Source of the DNA: Seriola aureovittata
Lineage: Eukaryota; Chordata; Actinopteri; Carangiformes; Carangidae
Direction of reading: 5' to 3'
Length of the DNA stretch: 64,000 nucleotides
Assembly (NCBI RefSeq): GCF_021018895.1
Contig: NC_079367.1
Span: forward strand, 835,902 to 899,901
Below are positions 1-10,122 of this stretch, piece after piece. Below the pieces are notes generated by a model. That model did no database searches. It was not told where the DNA came from and saw only the letters and a list, made by a program, of their open reading frames with translations. The number at the start of each line of letters is the position of its first letter. The stretch's first letter is position 1. The position numbers and the translations under genes are program-made.

Positions 1-196
1 TCATAATACTTTGAAAAAAGGATCAAAAACTAAAGGATTATGATATAAAAAAATAATAATAACAAGTAAATCCAGCTTATATACCAGATTGGAAACAACC
101 TATAAACCTAATATAAATCAGTTTGAATCCCCATAGGGAACTGAAAAATTAAAATATTAAACTATTATAAAACAGTATTATAACACAATTGGCTAC

Positions 197-312
197 GGGA
201 CACACCCCGAGATTTGATCAACCTCGGCGGGGCCACCCTCAGGGGAGAATGTCTGGTGATAAACGGCCGAAACATTCGATGAGCCTGGGGTCCACTACTG
301 ATGATGTGTTCC
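197..312 (+). ncRNA. Candidate structured RNA module R2, copy in C unit 1
   Basis: This module of about 115 nt is present in all family C copies that reach this region and in both family E copies. An outer stem pairs GGGACACA with TGTGTTCC. A hairpin pairs CCGAG with CTCGG around a loop containing TGATCA, and a CTC/GAG hairpin follows. The segments GGCCGAAAC and CTACTGATGATG stay unpaired and conserved. In family E the hairpin is CCGGG/CCCGG, a compensatory A-U to G-C change, and the outer stem is GGACACA/TGTGTCC with full pairing. Function is unknown; the conserved CTGAWGA and GAAAC recall a hammerhead core but are in the wrong order. Confidence 0.5.
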
Positions 313-1236
313 AAAATTTAGAGGATTATTGTTGTTATTATTATTAATAACAACAATAAACAACACTGAAACAGACGTCTGAAAAAGAGAAAAAAGAGCA
401 CCTTTAATCAAGTATTTAAAACCCAGATTGGAGTTATTTATTCAATAAAACAAAACTTATTGAACAAAATGGAACATAAAAATAATGGAAAAATTAAAAA
501 TTAACTTCAAAAGAGAAACTTCATTAAAGTCTGATATGGACACAAACTTAAAACCAGAACACAATCTCTGGAAAGAGAAACTAAAACATAGAAATCCAAA
601 AACAACAATACTGGACTCAAAATTCGATAAGAAAGAAAAGAAAAAAATATTTTTTAAAAAAAAAAAGAGAAGAAAAAAGAGAAGAAAGAAGAAAAATAAT
701 TAATAAATAATATAAAAAAAGAGAAGAAAAGAGAAAAAAAGCACTTTGCTCATGACTTTAAAGCCCTGAACGGGAAAATGATTTAATAAAATCAACTCAA
801 ATTAACTCCAGGTGACAGATCTGACTGAAGACTGATGGAAGAAGAACTTAACCTCGACCTTGACCTCTTGACCTCTGAAAAAAAAAAAAAAAAAAAAAAA
901 AAAACATTCCCTTATGGGACAGTGGTTGCCTGGAACTTGGAGAGCCTTAGACGACGAGCGCCGGCCCGTGCATTGCCTTTGATCTCCCACTTTCAACTGC
1001 CCAGTCGTTGGACGAAGCAGGGGAGATCATCGTGATATTTTAAAAATCCTAACCCTAGCCAGAGCCTTCGGACAGTCGGGCTCTCGACACACACCAGTGT
1101 GCAACCTCACCCTCCCTTCTTCTTATTAAAAGAAGATTACTTACCTTAACTCAACTTAAAGGACCTCAACTAGGAGCGCCCGGACACATATATACACACA
1201 CACACACACACACATATTCTCTCTCCTCACCTCCTT

Positions 1237-1340
1237 TCCCTCATGAAAATGAGGGAGCAGAGGGAGGTAGGGCGTCCAGCCCGATCCGGCGGGGGAGAGT
1301 TCTAGCCCCGTAAAAGGCACCTCTCCCTAGCTCTACCTCC
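1237..1340 (+). ncRNA. Candidate structured RNA module R1, C unit 1
   Basis: A perfect 8-bp hairpin, TCCCTCAT-GAAA-ATGAGGGA (GNRA tetraloop, 1237-1256), is followed by an 11-bp long-range stem: 1263-1273 (GGAGGTAGGGC) pairs with 1330-1340 (GCTCTACCTCC) with one G-U. Inside is an inner stem of the type GGGAGAG/CTCTCCC and the constant segment CCGGCGGGGGAGAGTTCTAG. Other copies keep the outer stem through double changes (see 16168 and 27641). Two CCTAACCCTAACC motifs lie 15-70 nt downstream. No known RNA family is recognised. Confidence 0.55.
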
Positions 1341-1481
1341 TTCGTCCTCCTCCTCTCCTTTATCCTAACCCTAACCACTCCTCCTCTCCTTTATCCTAAC
1401 CCTAACCACTCATCCTATGCCTAAACCTAACCTTTGACCTCTGACCTTTAACCCTAATCCTGGGCCTTTTCCCTAAACCTA

Positions 1482-1528
<47 letters not shown>

Positions 1529-2084
1529 CCCCTCTCTCTCTCTCTCTCTCACACTCACTCCAGGAAAAAGGAATTTTGGAATATTTATAATATTTATATG
1601 ACATTCTACAATATTATGTCCAAAAAAACGACTTCTGATCGTCATAGAGACACAAGCCTGGTACCATCGGATTCCTGATCCTCACAAACCCCCAAGTGGA
1701 TGTAAGTTTCAAGTCTCTAGCTCACTCAGAACAGCAGTTATTAACAAAAAACAACTTTTAAGACCTGCAATGCATTACTGGGTAATTTCCTGACAAAACC
1801 GTGAATGAGAAGTAAAGGTAGAATGATCACTCTCAGACTGAATGCATGTTAAATTAAAGGCTACTTCACTGAACAACAACTTTTAAGACCTGCAATGCAT
1901 TACTGGGTAATTTCCTGACAAAACCGTGAGTGAGAAGTAGAGGTAGAATGATCACTCTCAGACTGAATGCATGTTAAATTAAAGGCTGCTTCACTGAACA
2001 TGAACTCAGGTGAGTAACCATAGCACTTCTAATGCTTCCTGTTGAAGACTAAGGATATTTAAATTATGGCAGATATTGCTACCA

Positions 2085-2116
<32 letters not shown>

Positions 2117-2722
2117 TTTAAAAATTCTAAAAAAAGTTCTAAAATATGTACCACTGTGTCCTGAGGTTGTGCGGTGTATGGAACACAGGACATCACTCTC
2201 TTCCACACTATGGCGCACCTCTGAGACTGTACAGTACATGGAATGTGGAAAAATACTTCTGAAGGATGCCAGACGAACCCGGATTGGACAAAAGGAGGAC
2301 ACCCTGGACTTCAAACCCTGATATAAGGTTATCCACGATCATTTACTGCACGATTACGCCGGACGGCAGGTGAGCCAAAACACTTAAAGGTCCATGTTAG
2401 GAAATCTATACTGTACAATACGGAAATAAAATCCTGAATATACCAAAAATGAAAATTATTTTAATATTCAGCAAAAAACTGGACTGGACTCGTGACTGAA
2501 AAAATAACTATAAAATCTAAACAGAATCATAATACTTTGAAAAAAGGATCAAAAACTAAAGGATTATGATATAAAAAAATAATAATAACAAGTAAATCCA
2601 GCTTATATACCAGATTGGAAACAACCTATAAACCTAATATAAATCAGTTTGAATCCCCATAGGGAACTGAAAAATTAAAATATTAAACTATTATAAAACA
2701 GTATTATAACACAATTGGCTAC

Positions 2723-2838
2723 GGGACACACCCCGAGATTTGATCAACCTCGGCGGGGCCACCCTCAGGGGAGAATGTCTGGTGATAAACGGCCGAAACA
2801 TTCGATGAGCCTGGGGTCCACTACTGATGATGTGTTCC
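2723..2838 (+). ncRNA. Structured RNA candidate R2, C unit 2
   Basis: Same sequence and pairing as the copy at 197-312. Confidence 0.45.
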
Positions 2839-3707
2839 AAAATTTAGAGGATTATTGTTGTTATTATTATTAATAACAACAATAAACAACACTGAAACAG
2901 ACGTCTGAAAAAGAGAAAAAAGAGCACCTTTAATCAAGTATTTAAAACCCAGATTGGAGTTATTTATTCAATAAAACAAAACTTATTGAACAAAATGGAA
3001 CATAAAAATAATGGAAAAATTAAAAATTAACTTCAAAAGAGAAACTTCATTAAAGTCTGATATGGACACAAACTTAAAACCAGAACACAATCTCTGGAAA
3101 GAGAAACTAAAACATAGAAATCCAAAAACAACAATACTGGACTCAAAATTCGATAAGAAAGAAAAGAAAAAAATATTTTTTAAAAAAAAAAAAGAGAAGA
3201 AAAAAGAGAAGAAAGAAGAAAAATAATTAATAAATAATATAAAAAAAGAGAAGAAAAGAGAAAAAAAGCACTTTGCTCATGACTTTAAAGCCCTGAACGG
3301 GAAAATGATTTAATAAAATCAACTCAAATTAACTCCAGGTGACAGATCTGACTGAAGACTGATGGAAGAAGAACTTAACCTCGACCTTGACCTCTTGACC
3401 TCTGAAAAAAAAAAAAAAAAAAAAAACATTCCCTTATGGGACAGTGGTTGCCTGGAACTTGGAGAGCCTTAGACGACGAGCGCCGGCCCGTGCATTGCCT
3501 TTGATCTCCCACTTTCAACTGCCCAGTCGTTGGACGAAGCAGGGGAGATCATCGTGATATTTTAAAAATCCTAACCCTAGCCAGAGCCTTCGGACAGTCG
3601 GGCTCTCGACACACACCAGTGTGCAACCTCACCCTCCCTTCTTCTTATTAAAAGAAGATTACTTACCTTAACTCAACTTAAAGGACCTCAACTAGGAGCG
3701 CCCGGAC

Positions 3708-3738
<31 letters not shown>

Positions 3739-3760
3739 TATTCTCTCTCCTCACCTCCTT

Positions 3761-3864
3761 TCCCTCATGAAAATGAGGGAGCAGAGGGAGGTAGGGCGTC
3801 CAGCCCGATCCGGCGGGGGAGAGTTCTAGCCCCGTAAAAGGCACCTCTCCCTAGCTCTACCTCC
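3761..3864 (+). ncRNA. Structured RNA candidate R1, C unit 2
   Basis: Identical in structure to the copy at 1237-1340. Confidence 0.5.
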
Positions 3865-4005
3865 TTCGTCCTCCTCCTCTCCTTTATCCTAACCCTAACC
3901 ACTCCTCCTCTCCTTTATCCTAACCCTAACCACTCATCCTATGCCTAAACCTAACCTTTGACCTCTGACCTTTAACCCTAATCCTGGGCCTTTTCCCTAA
4001 ACCTA

Positions 4006-4055
<50 letters not shown>

Positions 4056-4613
4056 CCCCCCTCTCTCTCTCTCTCTCTCACACTCACTCCAGGAAAAAGG
4101 AATTTTGGAATATTTATAATATTTATATGACATTCTACAATATTATGTCCAAAAAAACGACTTCTGATCGTCATAGAGACACAAGCCTGGTACCATCGGA
4201 TTCCTGATCCTCACAAACCCCCAAGTGGATGTAAGTTTCAAGTCTCTAGCTCACTCAGAACAGCAGTTATTAACAAAAAACAACTTTTAAGACCTGCAAT
4301 GCATTACTGGGTAATTTCCTGACAAAACCGTGAATGAGAAGTAAAGGTAGAATGATCACTCTCAGACTGAATGCATGTTAAATTAAAGGCTACTTCACTG
4401 AACAACAACTTTTAAGACCTGCAATGCATTACTGGGTAATTTCCTGACAAAACCGTGAGTGAGAAGTAGAGGTAGAATGATCACTCTCAGACTGAATGCA
4501 TGTTAAATTAAAGGCTGCTTCACTGAACATGAACTCAGGTGAGTAACCATAGCACTTCTAATGCTTCCTGTTGAAGACTAAGGATATTTAAATTATGGCA
4601 GATATTGCTACCA

Positions 4614-4645
<32 letters not shown>

Positions 4646-5252
4646 TTTAAAAATTCTAAAAAAAGTTCTAAAATATGTACCACTGTGTCCTGAGGTTGTG
4701 CGGTGTATGGAACACAGGACATCACTCTCTTCCACACTATGGCGCACCTCTGAGACTGTACAGTACATGGAATGTGGAAAAATACTTCTGAAGGATGCCA
4801 GACGAACCCGGATTGGACAAAAGGAGGACACCCTGGACTTCAAACCCTGATATAAGGTTATCCACGATCATTTACTGCACGATTACGCCGGACGGCAGGT
4901 GAGCCAAAACACTTAAAGGTCCATGTTAGGAAATCTATACTGTACAATACGGAAATAAAATCCTGAATATACCAAAAATGAAAATTATTTTAATATTCAG
5001 CAAAAAACTGGACTGGACTCGTGACTGAAAAAAATAACTATAAAATCTAAACAGAATCATAATACTTTGAAAAAAGGATCAAAAACTAAAGGATTATGAT
5101 ATAAAAAAATAATAATAACAAGTAAATCCAGCTTATATACCAGATTGGAAACAACCTATAAACCTAATATAAATCAGTTTGAATCCCCATAGGGAACTGA
5201 AAAATTAAAATATTAAACTATTATAAAACAGTATTATAACACAATTGGCTAC

Positions 5253-5368
5253 GGGACACACCCCGAGATTTGATCAACCTCGGCGGGGCCACCCTCAGGG
5301 GAGAATGTCTGGTGATAAACGGCCGAAACATTCGATGAGCCTGGGGTCCACTACTGATGATGTGTTCC
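5253..5368 (+). ncRNA. Structured RNA candidate R2, C unit 3
   Basis: Same sequence and pairing as the copy at 197-312. Confidence 0.45.
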
Positions 5369-5932
5369 AAAATTTAGAGGATTATTGTTGTTATTATTAT
5401 TAATAACAACAATAAACAACACTGAAACAGACGTCTGAAAAAGAGAAAAAAGAGCACCTTTAATCAAGTATTTAAAACCCAGATTGGAGTTATTTATTCA
5501 ATAAAACAAAACTTATTGAACAAAATGGAACATAAAAATAATGGAAAAATTAAAAATTAACTTCAAAAGAGAAACTTCATTAAAGTCTGATATGGACACA
5601 AACTTAAAACCAGAACACAATCTCTGGAAAGAGAAACTAAAACATAGAAATCCAAAAACAACAATACTGGACTCAAAATTCGATAAGAAAGAAAAGAAAA
5701 AAATATTTTTTAAAAAAAAAAGAGAAGAAAAAAGAGAAGAAAGAAGAAAAATAATTAATAAATAATATAAAAAAAGAGAAGAAAAGAGAAAAAAAGCACT
5801 TTGCTCATGACTTTAAAGCCCTGAACGGGAAAATGATTTAATAAAATCAACTCAAATTAACTCCAGGTGACAGATCTGACTGAAGACTGATGGAAGAAGA
5901 ACTTAACCTCGACCTTGACCTCTTGACCTCTG

Positions 5933-6011
<79 letters not shown>

Positions 6012-6543
6012 GAAAGAAGAAAAATAATTAATAAATAATAAAAAAAGAGAAGAAAAGAGAAAAAAAGCACTTTGCTCATGACTTTAAAGCCCTGAACGGG
6101 AAAATGATTTAATAAAATCAACTCAAATTAACTCCAGGTGACAGATCTGACTGAAGACTGATGGAAGAAGAACTTAACCTCGACCTTGACCTCTTGACCT
6201 CTGAAAAAAAACATTCCCTTATGGGACAGTGGTTGCCTGGAACTTGGAGAGCCTTAGACGACGAGCGCCGGCCCGTGCATTGCCTTTGATCTCCCACTTT
6301 CAACTGCCCAGTCGTTGGACGAAGCAGGGGAGATCATCGTGATATTTTAAAAATCCTAACCCTAGCCAGAGCCTTCGGACAGTCGGGCTCTCGACACACA
6401 CCAGTGTGCAACCTCACCCTCCCTTCTTCTTATTAAAAGAAGATTACTTACCTTAACTCAACTTAAAGGACCTCAACTAGGAGCGCCCGGACACATATAT
6501 ACACACACACACACACACACATATTCTCTCTCCTCACCTCCTT

Positions 6544-6647
6544 TCCCTCATGAAAATGAGGGAGCAGAGGGAGGTAGGGCGTCCAGCCCGATCCGGCGGG
6601 GGAGAGTTCTAGCCCCGTAAAAGGCACCTCTCCCTAGCTCTACCTCC
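6544..6647 (+). ncRNA. Structured RNA candidate R1, C unit 3
   Basis: Identical in structure to the copy at 1237-1340. Confidence 0.5.
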
Positions 6648-6788
6648 TTCGTCCTCCTCCTCTCCTTTATCCTAACCCTAACCACTCCTCCTCTCCTTTA
6701 TCCTAACCCTAACCACTCATCCTATGCCTAAACCTAACCTTTGACCTCTGACCTTTAACCCTAATCCTGGGCCTTTTCCCTAAACCTA

Positions 6789-6843
<55 letters not shown>

Positions 6844-7395
6844 CCCCTCTCTCTCTCTCTCACACTCACTCCAGGAAAAAGGAATTTTGGAATATTTATA
6901 ATATTTATATGACATTCTACAATATTATGTCCAAAAAAACGACTTCTGATCGTCATAGAGACACAAGCCTGGTACCATCGGATTCCTGATCCTCACAAAC
7001 CCCCAAGTGGATGTAAGTTTCAAGTCTCTAGCTCACTCAGAACAGCAGTTATTAACAAAAAACAACTTTTAAGACCTGCAATGCATTACTGGGTAATTTC
7101 CTGACAAAACCGTGAATGAGAAGTAAAGGTAGAATGATCACTCTCAGACTGAATGCATGTTAAATTAAAGGCTACTTCACTGAACAACAACTTTTAAGAC
7201 CTGCAATGCATTACTGGGTAATTTCCTGACAAAACCGTGAGTGAGAAGTAGAGGTAGAATGATCACTCTCAGACTGAATGCATGTTAAATTAAAGGCTGC
7301 TTCACTGAACATGAACTCAGGTGAGTAACCATAGCACTTCTAATGCTTCCTGTTGAAGACTAAGGATATTTAAATTATGGCAGATATTGCTACCA

Positions 7396-7427
<32 letters not shown>

Positions 7428-7838
7428 TTTAAAAATTCTAAAAAAAGTTCTAAAATATGTACCACTGTGTCCTGAGGTTGTGCGGTGTATGGAACACAGG
7501 ACATCACTCTCTTCCACACTATGGCGCACCTCTGAGACTGTACAGTACATGGAATGTGGAAAAATACTTCTGAAGGATGCCAGACGAACCCGGATTGGAC
7601 AAAAGGAGGACACCCTGGACTTCAAACCCTGATATAAGGTTATCCACGATCATTTACTGCACGATTACGCCGGACGGCAGGTGAGCCAAAACACTTAAAG
7701 GTCCATGTTAGGAAATCTATACTGTACAATACGGAAATAAAATCCTGAATATACCAAAAATGAAAATTATTTTAATATTCAGCAAAAAACTGGACTGGAC
7801 TCGTGACTGAAAAAAATAACTATAAAATCTAAACAGAA

Positions 7839-8868
7839 TCATAATACTTTGAAAAAAGGATCAAAAACTAAAGGATTATGATATAAAAAAATAATAATAA
7901 CAAGTAAATCCAGCTTATATACCAGATTGGAAACAACCTATAAACCTAATATAAATCAGTTTGAATCCCCATAGGGAACTGAAAAATTAAAATATTAAAC
8001 TATTATAAAACAGTATTATAACACAATTGGCTACGGGACACACCCCGAGATTTGATCAACCTCGGCGGGGCCACCCTCAGGGGAGAATGTCTGGTGATAA
8101 ACGGCCGAAACATTCGATGAGCCTGGGGTCCACTACTGATGATGTGTTCCAAAATTTAGAGGATTATTGTTGTTATTATTATTAATAACAACAATAAACA
8201 ACACTGAAACAGACGTCTGAAAAAGAGAAAAAAGAGCACCTTTAATCAAGTATTTAAAACCCAGATTGGAGTTATTTATTCAATAAAACAAAACTTATTG
8301 AACAAAATGGAACATAAAAATAATGGAAAAATTAAAAATTAACTTCAAAAGAGAAACTTCATTAAAGTCTGATATGGACACAAACTTAAAACCAGAACAC
8401 AATCTCTGGAAAGAGAAACTAAAACATAGAAATCCAAAAACAACAATACTGGACTCAAAATTCGATAAGAAAGAAAAGAAAAAAATATTTTAAAAAAAAA
8501 AAAAAAAGAGAAGAAAAAAGAGAAGAAAGAAGAAAAATAATTAATAAATAATATAAAAAAAGAGAAGAAAAGAGAAAAAAAGCACTTTGCTCATGACTTT
8601 AAAGCCCTGAACGGGAAAATGATTTAATAAAATCAACTCAAATTAACTCCAGGTGACAGATCTGACTGAAGACTGATGGAAGAAGAACTTAACCTCGACC
8701 TTGACCTCTTGACCTCTGAAAAAAAACATTCCCTTATGGGACAGTGGTTGCCTGGAACTTGGAGAGCCTTAGACGACGAGCGCCGGCCCGTGCATTGCCT
8801 TTGATCTCCCACTTTCAACTGCCCAGTCGTTGGACGAAGCAGGGGAGATCATCGTGATATTTTAAAAA
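7839..8868 (+). repeat. Family C tandem unit 4, truncated at telomeric repeats
   Basis: This unit matches the first 1,030 bp of the others, then stops at tttaaaaatcctaaccctaa. In units 1-3 the same place reads tcctaaccctagccagagcc, so the break lies inside a native telomere-like motif and continues as pure CCCTAA. Confidence 0.8.
8035..8150 (+). ncRNA. Structured RNA candidate R2, C unit 4
   Basis: Same sequence and pairing as the copy at 197-312. Confidence 0.45.
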
Positions 8869-8928
8869 TCCTAACCCTAACCCTAACCCTAACCCTAACC
8901 CTAACCCTAACCCTAACCCTAACCCTAA
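8869..8928 (+). repeat. Interstitial telomeric repeat (CCCTAA, about 10 units)
   Basis: Perfect CCCTAA repeats between truncated C unit 4 and the truncated 5' end of PLE A. The orientation is that of a left chromosome end capping the A element to its right. Confidence 0.95.
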
Positions 8929-10122
8929 CTACAAACTTTAACTCTTAGCACCCACTCTAATGTTTCCGTTCATATCACTGACACTGTCTTCTCTTCTTCC
9001 CCCCATACAGATGGTGAAACCACCCGGGTGGGTCCAACGGGACAGTTTGTACCCCAAGCAGAAAAAAGACCAACGGCTAACATGATGAAAGGGTCAAAAA
9101 GGGTTATCCATGACCCCAATACAACCCATCCTGAGCCCTCTCCAACAAACTCTGCAAGGGGTACGCTGTCCCACATGGACCCCCCGGGTGCTACACCATC
9201 CTCACCCCCACACCTTCTTAAGACCCCCCTCATTTTTGACAACTGCTCTCCACCTCAACAGTCTTCATCTCCTTTACCCACTTCATCCCCTCTGCAATCT
9301 CCTATTTCTCATTCCTCCCCACCCAACTCCCCCTCTTATCCCATATTCACCTCTCCCAGCTCTCTCCCTCTCCATCACTCTCCCCCTCCCCTTTCAACAC
9401 ACCCCAGCCTGGAACCAGAACAAGACCTCCCAGCATTACCCTGCCACAACATCACACCATCATTGGAAATAACCCAAGCCAGATACCCCCAACCCCCTAT
9501 CGAAGAATGCAGACCTCCCACCATCACTCCACCTACCCTCTCTTCCACAACTCCAACCGCAACATCATCCGGACAGACCTTCTACAGACCATCATACCAT
9601 ATTGCACGCCCCAACCGTAAGATCCAGGACTGGTTTTTCAAACCCAGAAAACCAGTCCTGGTTCTTGGAGACTCCAACGTCAACCGCATTCCAGCCCATA
9701 CCCACCCACAAATTCAACTGGACAGTTACCCCGGAGCCAATTCCTACCACTTCCTCAAAGTCCTCGAAAAGACCATACCCAACCCCAACACCAAGATAGT
9801 GGTCTTTTCCATCGGAATCAACAATAGGGACCAGGACCCCAGGCAGACCACCACAAAACAACTCAGGACCCTCTTCCGTGAGGCAAAGTCGACCTTCCCA
9901 AATGCTGACGTCTACTTTCCCATTATGAACTTCTCACCCCATCTCACCCCGGTACAGAAAGGTAACCTCACACTTATCAACAACATTATGACCACTCACT
10001 TTCCGTTCTTAACAGAAATCCCTCACGACACGTTTCTGACAGAAAAAGACAACATTCACTGGACAGCTACTACAGCTAAACTGATCTTTGAAAACTGGTT
10101 ACAACAACTAAATTTACAATAA
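8929..10122 (+). CDS. PLE A ORF1: Pro/Ser/Thr-rich linker plus SGNH hydrolase domain (5' partial)
   Basis: The frame is open from the first base after CCCTAA (8929) to TAA at 10120-10122. The first ATG in frame is internal, so the true start is lost. Counting from a GTG at 9028 (364 codons to the stop), residues 30-190 are a low-complexity Pro/Ser/Thr linker. Residues 205-360 carry SGNH/GDSL-hydrolase blocks: GDSN (Ser216), YPGAN (Gly236), GIN (Asn265) and DNIHW (Asp341, His344). SGNH enzymes are typically esterases or lipases, and related domains occur in ORF1 of some CR1-like LINEs. Here the protein is probably the element's accessory or RNP protein. PLE B has the same domain in the same place with all catalytic residues kept, which argues for selection. 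The helical domain that precedes the linker in B is absent, consistent with 5' truncation. Confidence 0.8.
   Translation, partial: LQTLTLSTHSNVSVHITDTVFSSSPHTDGETTRVGPTGQFVPQAEKRPTANMMKGSKRVIHDPNTTHPEPSPTNSARGTLSHMDPPGATPSSPPHLLKTPLIFDNCSPPQQSSSPLPTSSPLQSPISHSSPPNSPSYPIFTSPSSLPLHHSPPPLSTHPSLEPEQDLPALPCHNITPSLEITQARYPQPPIEECRPPTITPPTLSSTTPTATSSGQTFYRPSYHIARPNRKIQDWFFKPRKPVLVLGDSNVNRIPAHTHPQIQLDSYPGANSYHFLKVLEKTIPNPNTKIVVFSIGINNRDQDPRQTTTKQLRTLFREAKSTFPNADVYFPIMNFSPHLTPVQKGNLTLINNIMTTHFPFLTEIPHDTFLTEKDNIHWTATTAKLIFENWLQQLNLQ
10110..10116 (+). promoter_or_regulatory. Predicted -1 ribosomal frameshift site AAATTTA (ORF1/ORF2 of PLE A)
   Basis: Read in the ORF1 frame the codons are CTA AAT TTA, giving the heptamer A AAT TTA, the X XXY YYZ pattern used by Rous sarcoma virus gag-pol. 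The ORF1 stop is two codons on (10120). Slipping back one base enters ORF2 (ACA ATA ACA...), which is open from 10092 and has no ATG before its conserved N-terminus. A CCCAG/CTGGG stem (10136-10140 with 10164-10168) is the only downstream pairing I noticed; at 19 nt it is farther than usual. Confidence 0.6.

Larger units (their letters stand above)
1..2526 (+). repeat. Family C tandem unit 1 (non-coding)
   Basis: First of four head-to-tail units; the same start motif (tcataatactttg) recurs at 2527, 5057 and 7839. The unit is AT-rich and contains structured-RNA candidates R2 (197-312) and R1 (1237-1340), a poly-A tract (879-903), a CA repeat near 1195, several CCTAACCCTAACC motifs (1360-1410), a TC microsatellite (1485-1550), an imperfect direct duplication of about 116 bp (near 1760-1999) and an ATA triplet run (2085-2115). 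No ORF has coding character: the short ones are lysine-rich A-tract or Tyr/Ser/Glu microsatellite translations. Sense is taken as + because the conserved end (gatcatcgtgatatttt) runs into CCTAACCC at 1050. The true element boundary inside the tandem unit is unknown, and the mobile origin is inferred. Confidence 0.8.
2527..5056 (+). repeat. Family C tandem unit 2
   Basis: This 2,530-bp unit is nearly identical to the preceding one. Differences seen are mainly in poly-A and TC-repeat lengths; a CC interrupts the TC run near 4036. Such high identity between neighbours points to recent amplification by unequal exchange. It carries one copy each of R2 and R1. Confidence 0.8.
5057..7838 (+). repeat. 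Family C tandem unit 3 with internal duplication
   Basis: At 2,782 bp this unit is about 250 bp longer than its neighbours. The extra length is a direct duplication: the stretch from the AAGAGAAGAAA region through the GACCTCTGA poly-A start (about 5732-5931) is repeated at about 6006-6204. The copies are joined by a poly-A run of about 75 bases (5932-6006), which looks like slippage or unequal crossing-over between A tracts. Confidence 0.8.

Noticed and set aside
197..312. Module R2 as a hammerhead ribozyme
   Set aside because: CTGATGA and CGAAAC are present but in an order and with flanking stems that do not make stem II next to GAAA or a paired stem I around a NUH triplet.
485..703. Lysine-rich 72-codon ORF repeated in C units (also 3011, 5541)
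   Set aside because: It ends in A-tract slippage with different C-termini in each unit and is an AT-composition artefact; no similarity recognised.
1237..1480. R1 plus CCTAACCCTAACC as telomerase RNA
   Set aside because: Template-like motifs are common in this region and I see no pseudoknot, CR4/5 or H/ACA elements. Multi-copy presence in a repeat argues against it.
2006..2314. 102-codon minus-strand ORF with a Tyr run, repeated in C copies
   Set aside because: The open frame depends on the ATA microsatellite, lies antisense to the inferred element, and the copies are identical because they are recent duplicates.
8985..9015. Splice acceptor (CTTCTTCCCCCCATACAG) at the start of PLE A ORF1
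   Set aside because: It looks good, but the coding frame is open through it up to the telomere junction and no donor is available in this truncated copy. Kept only as a possibility.
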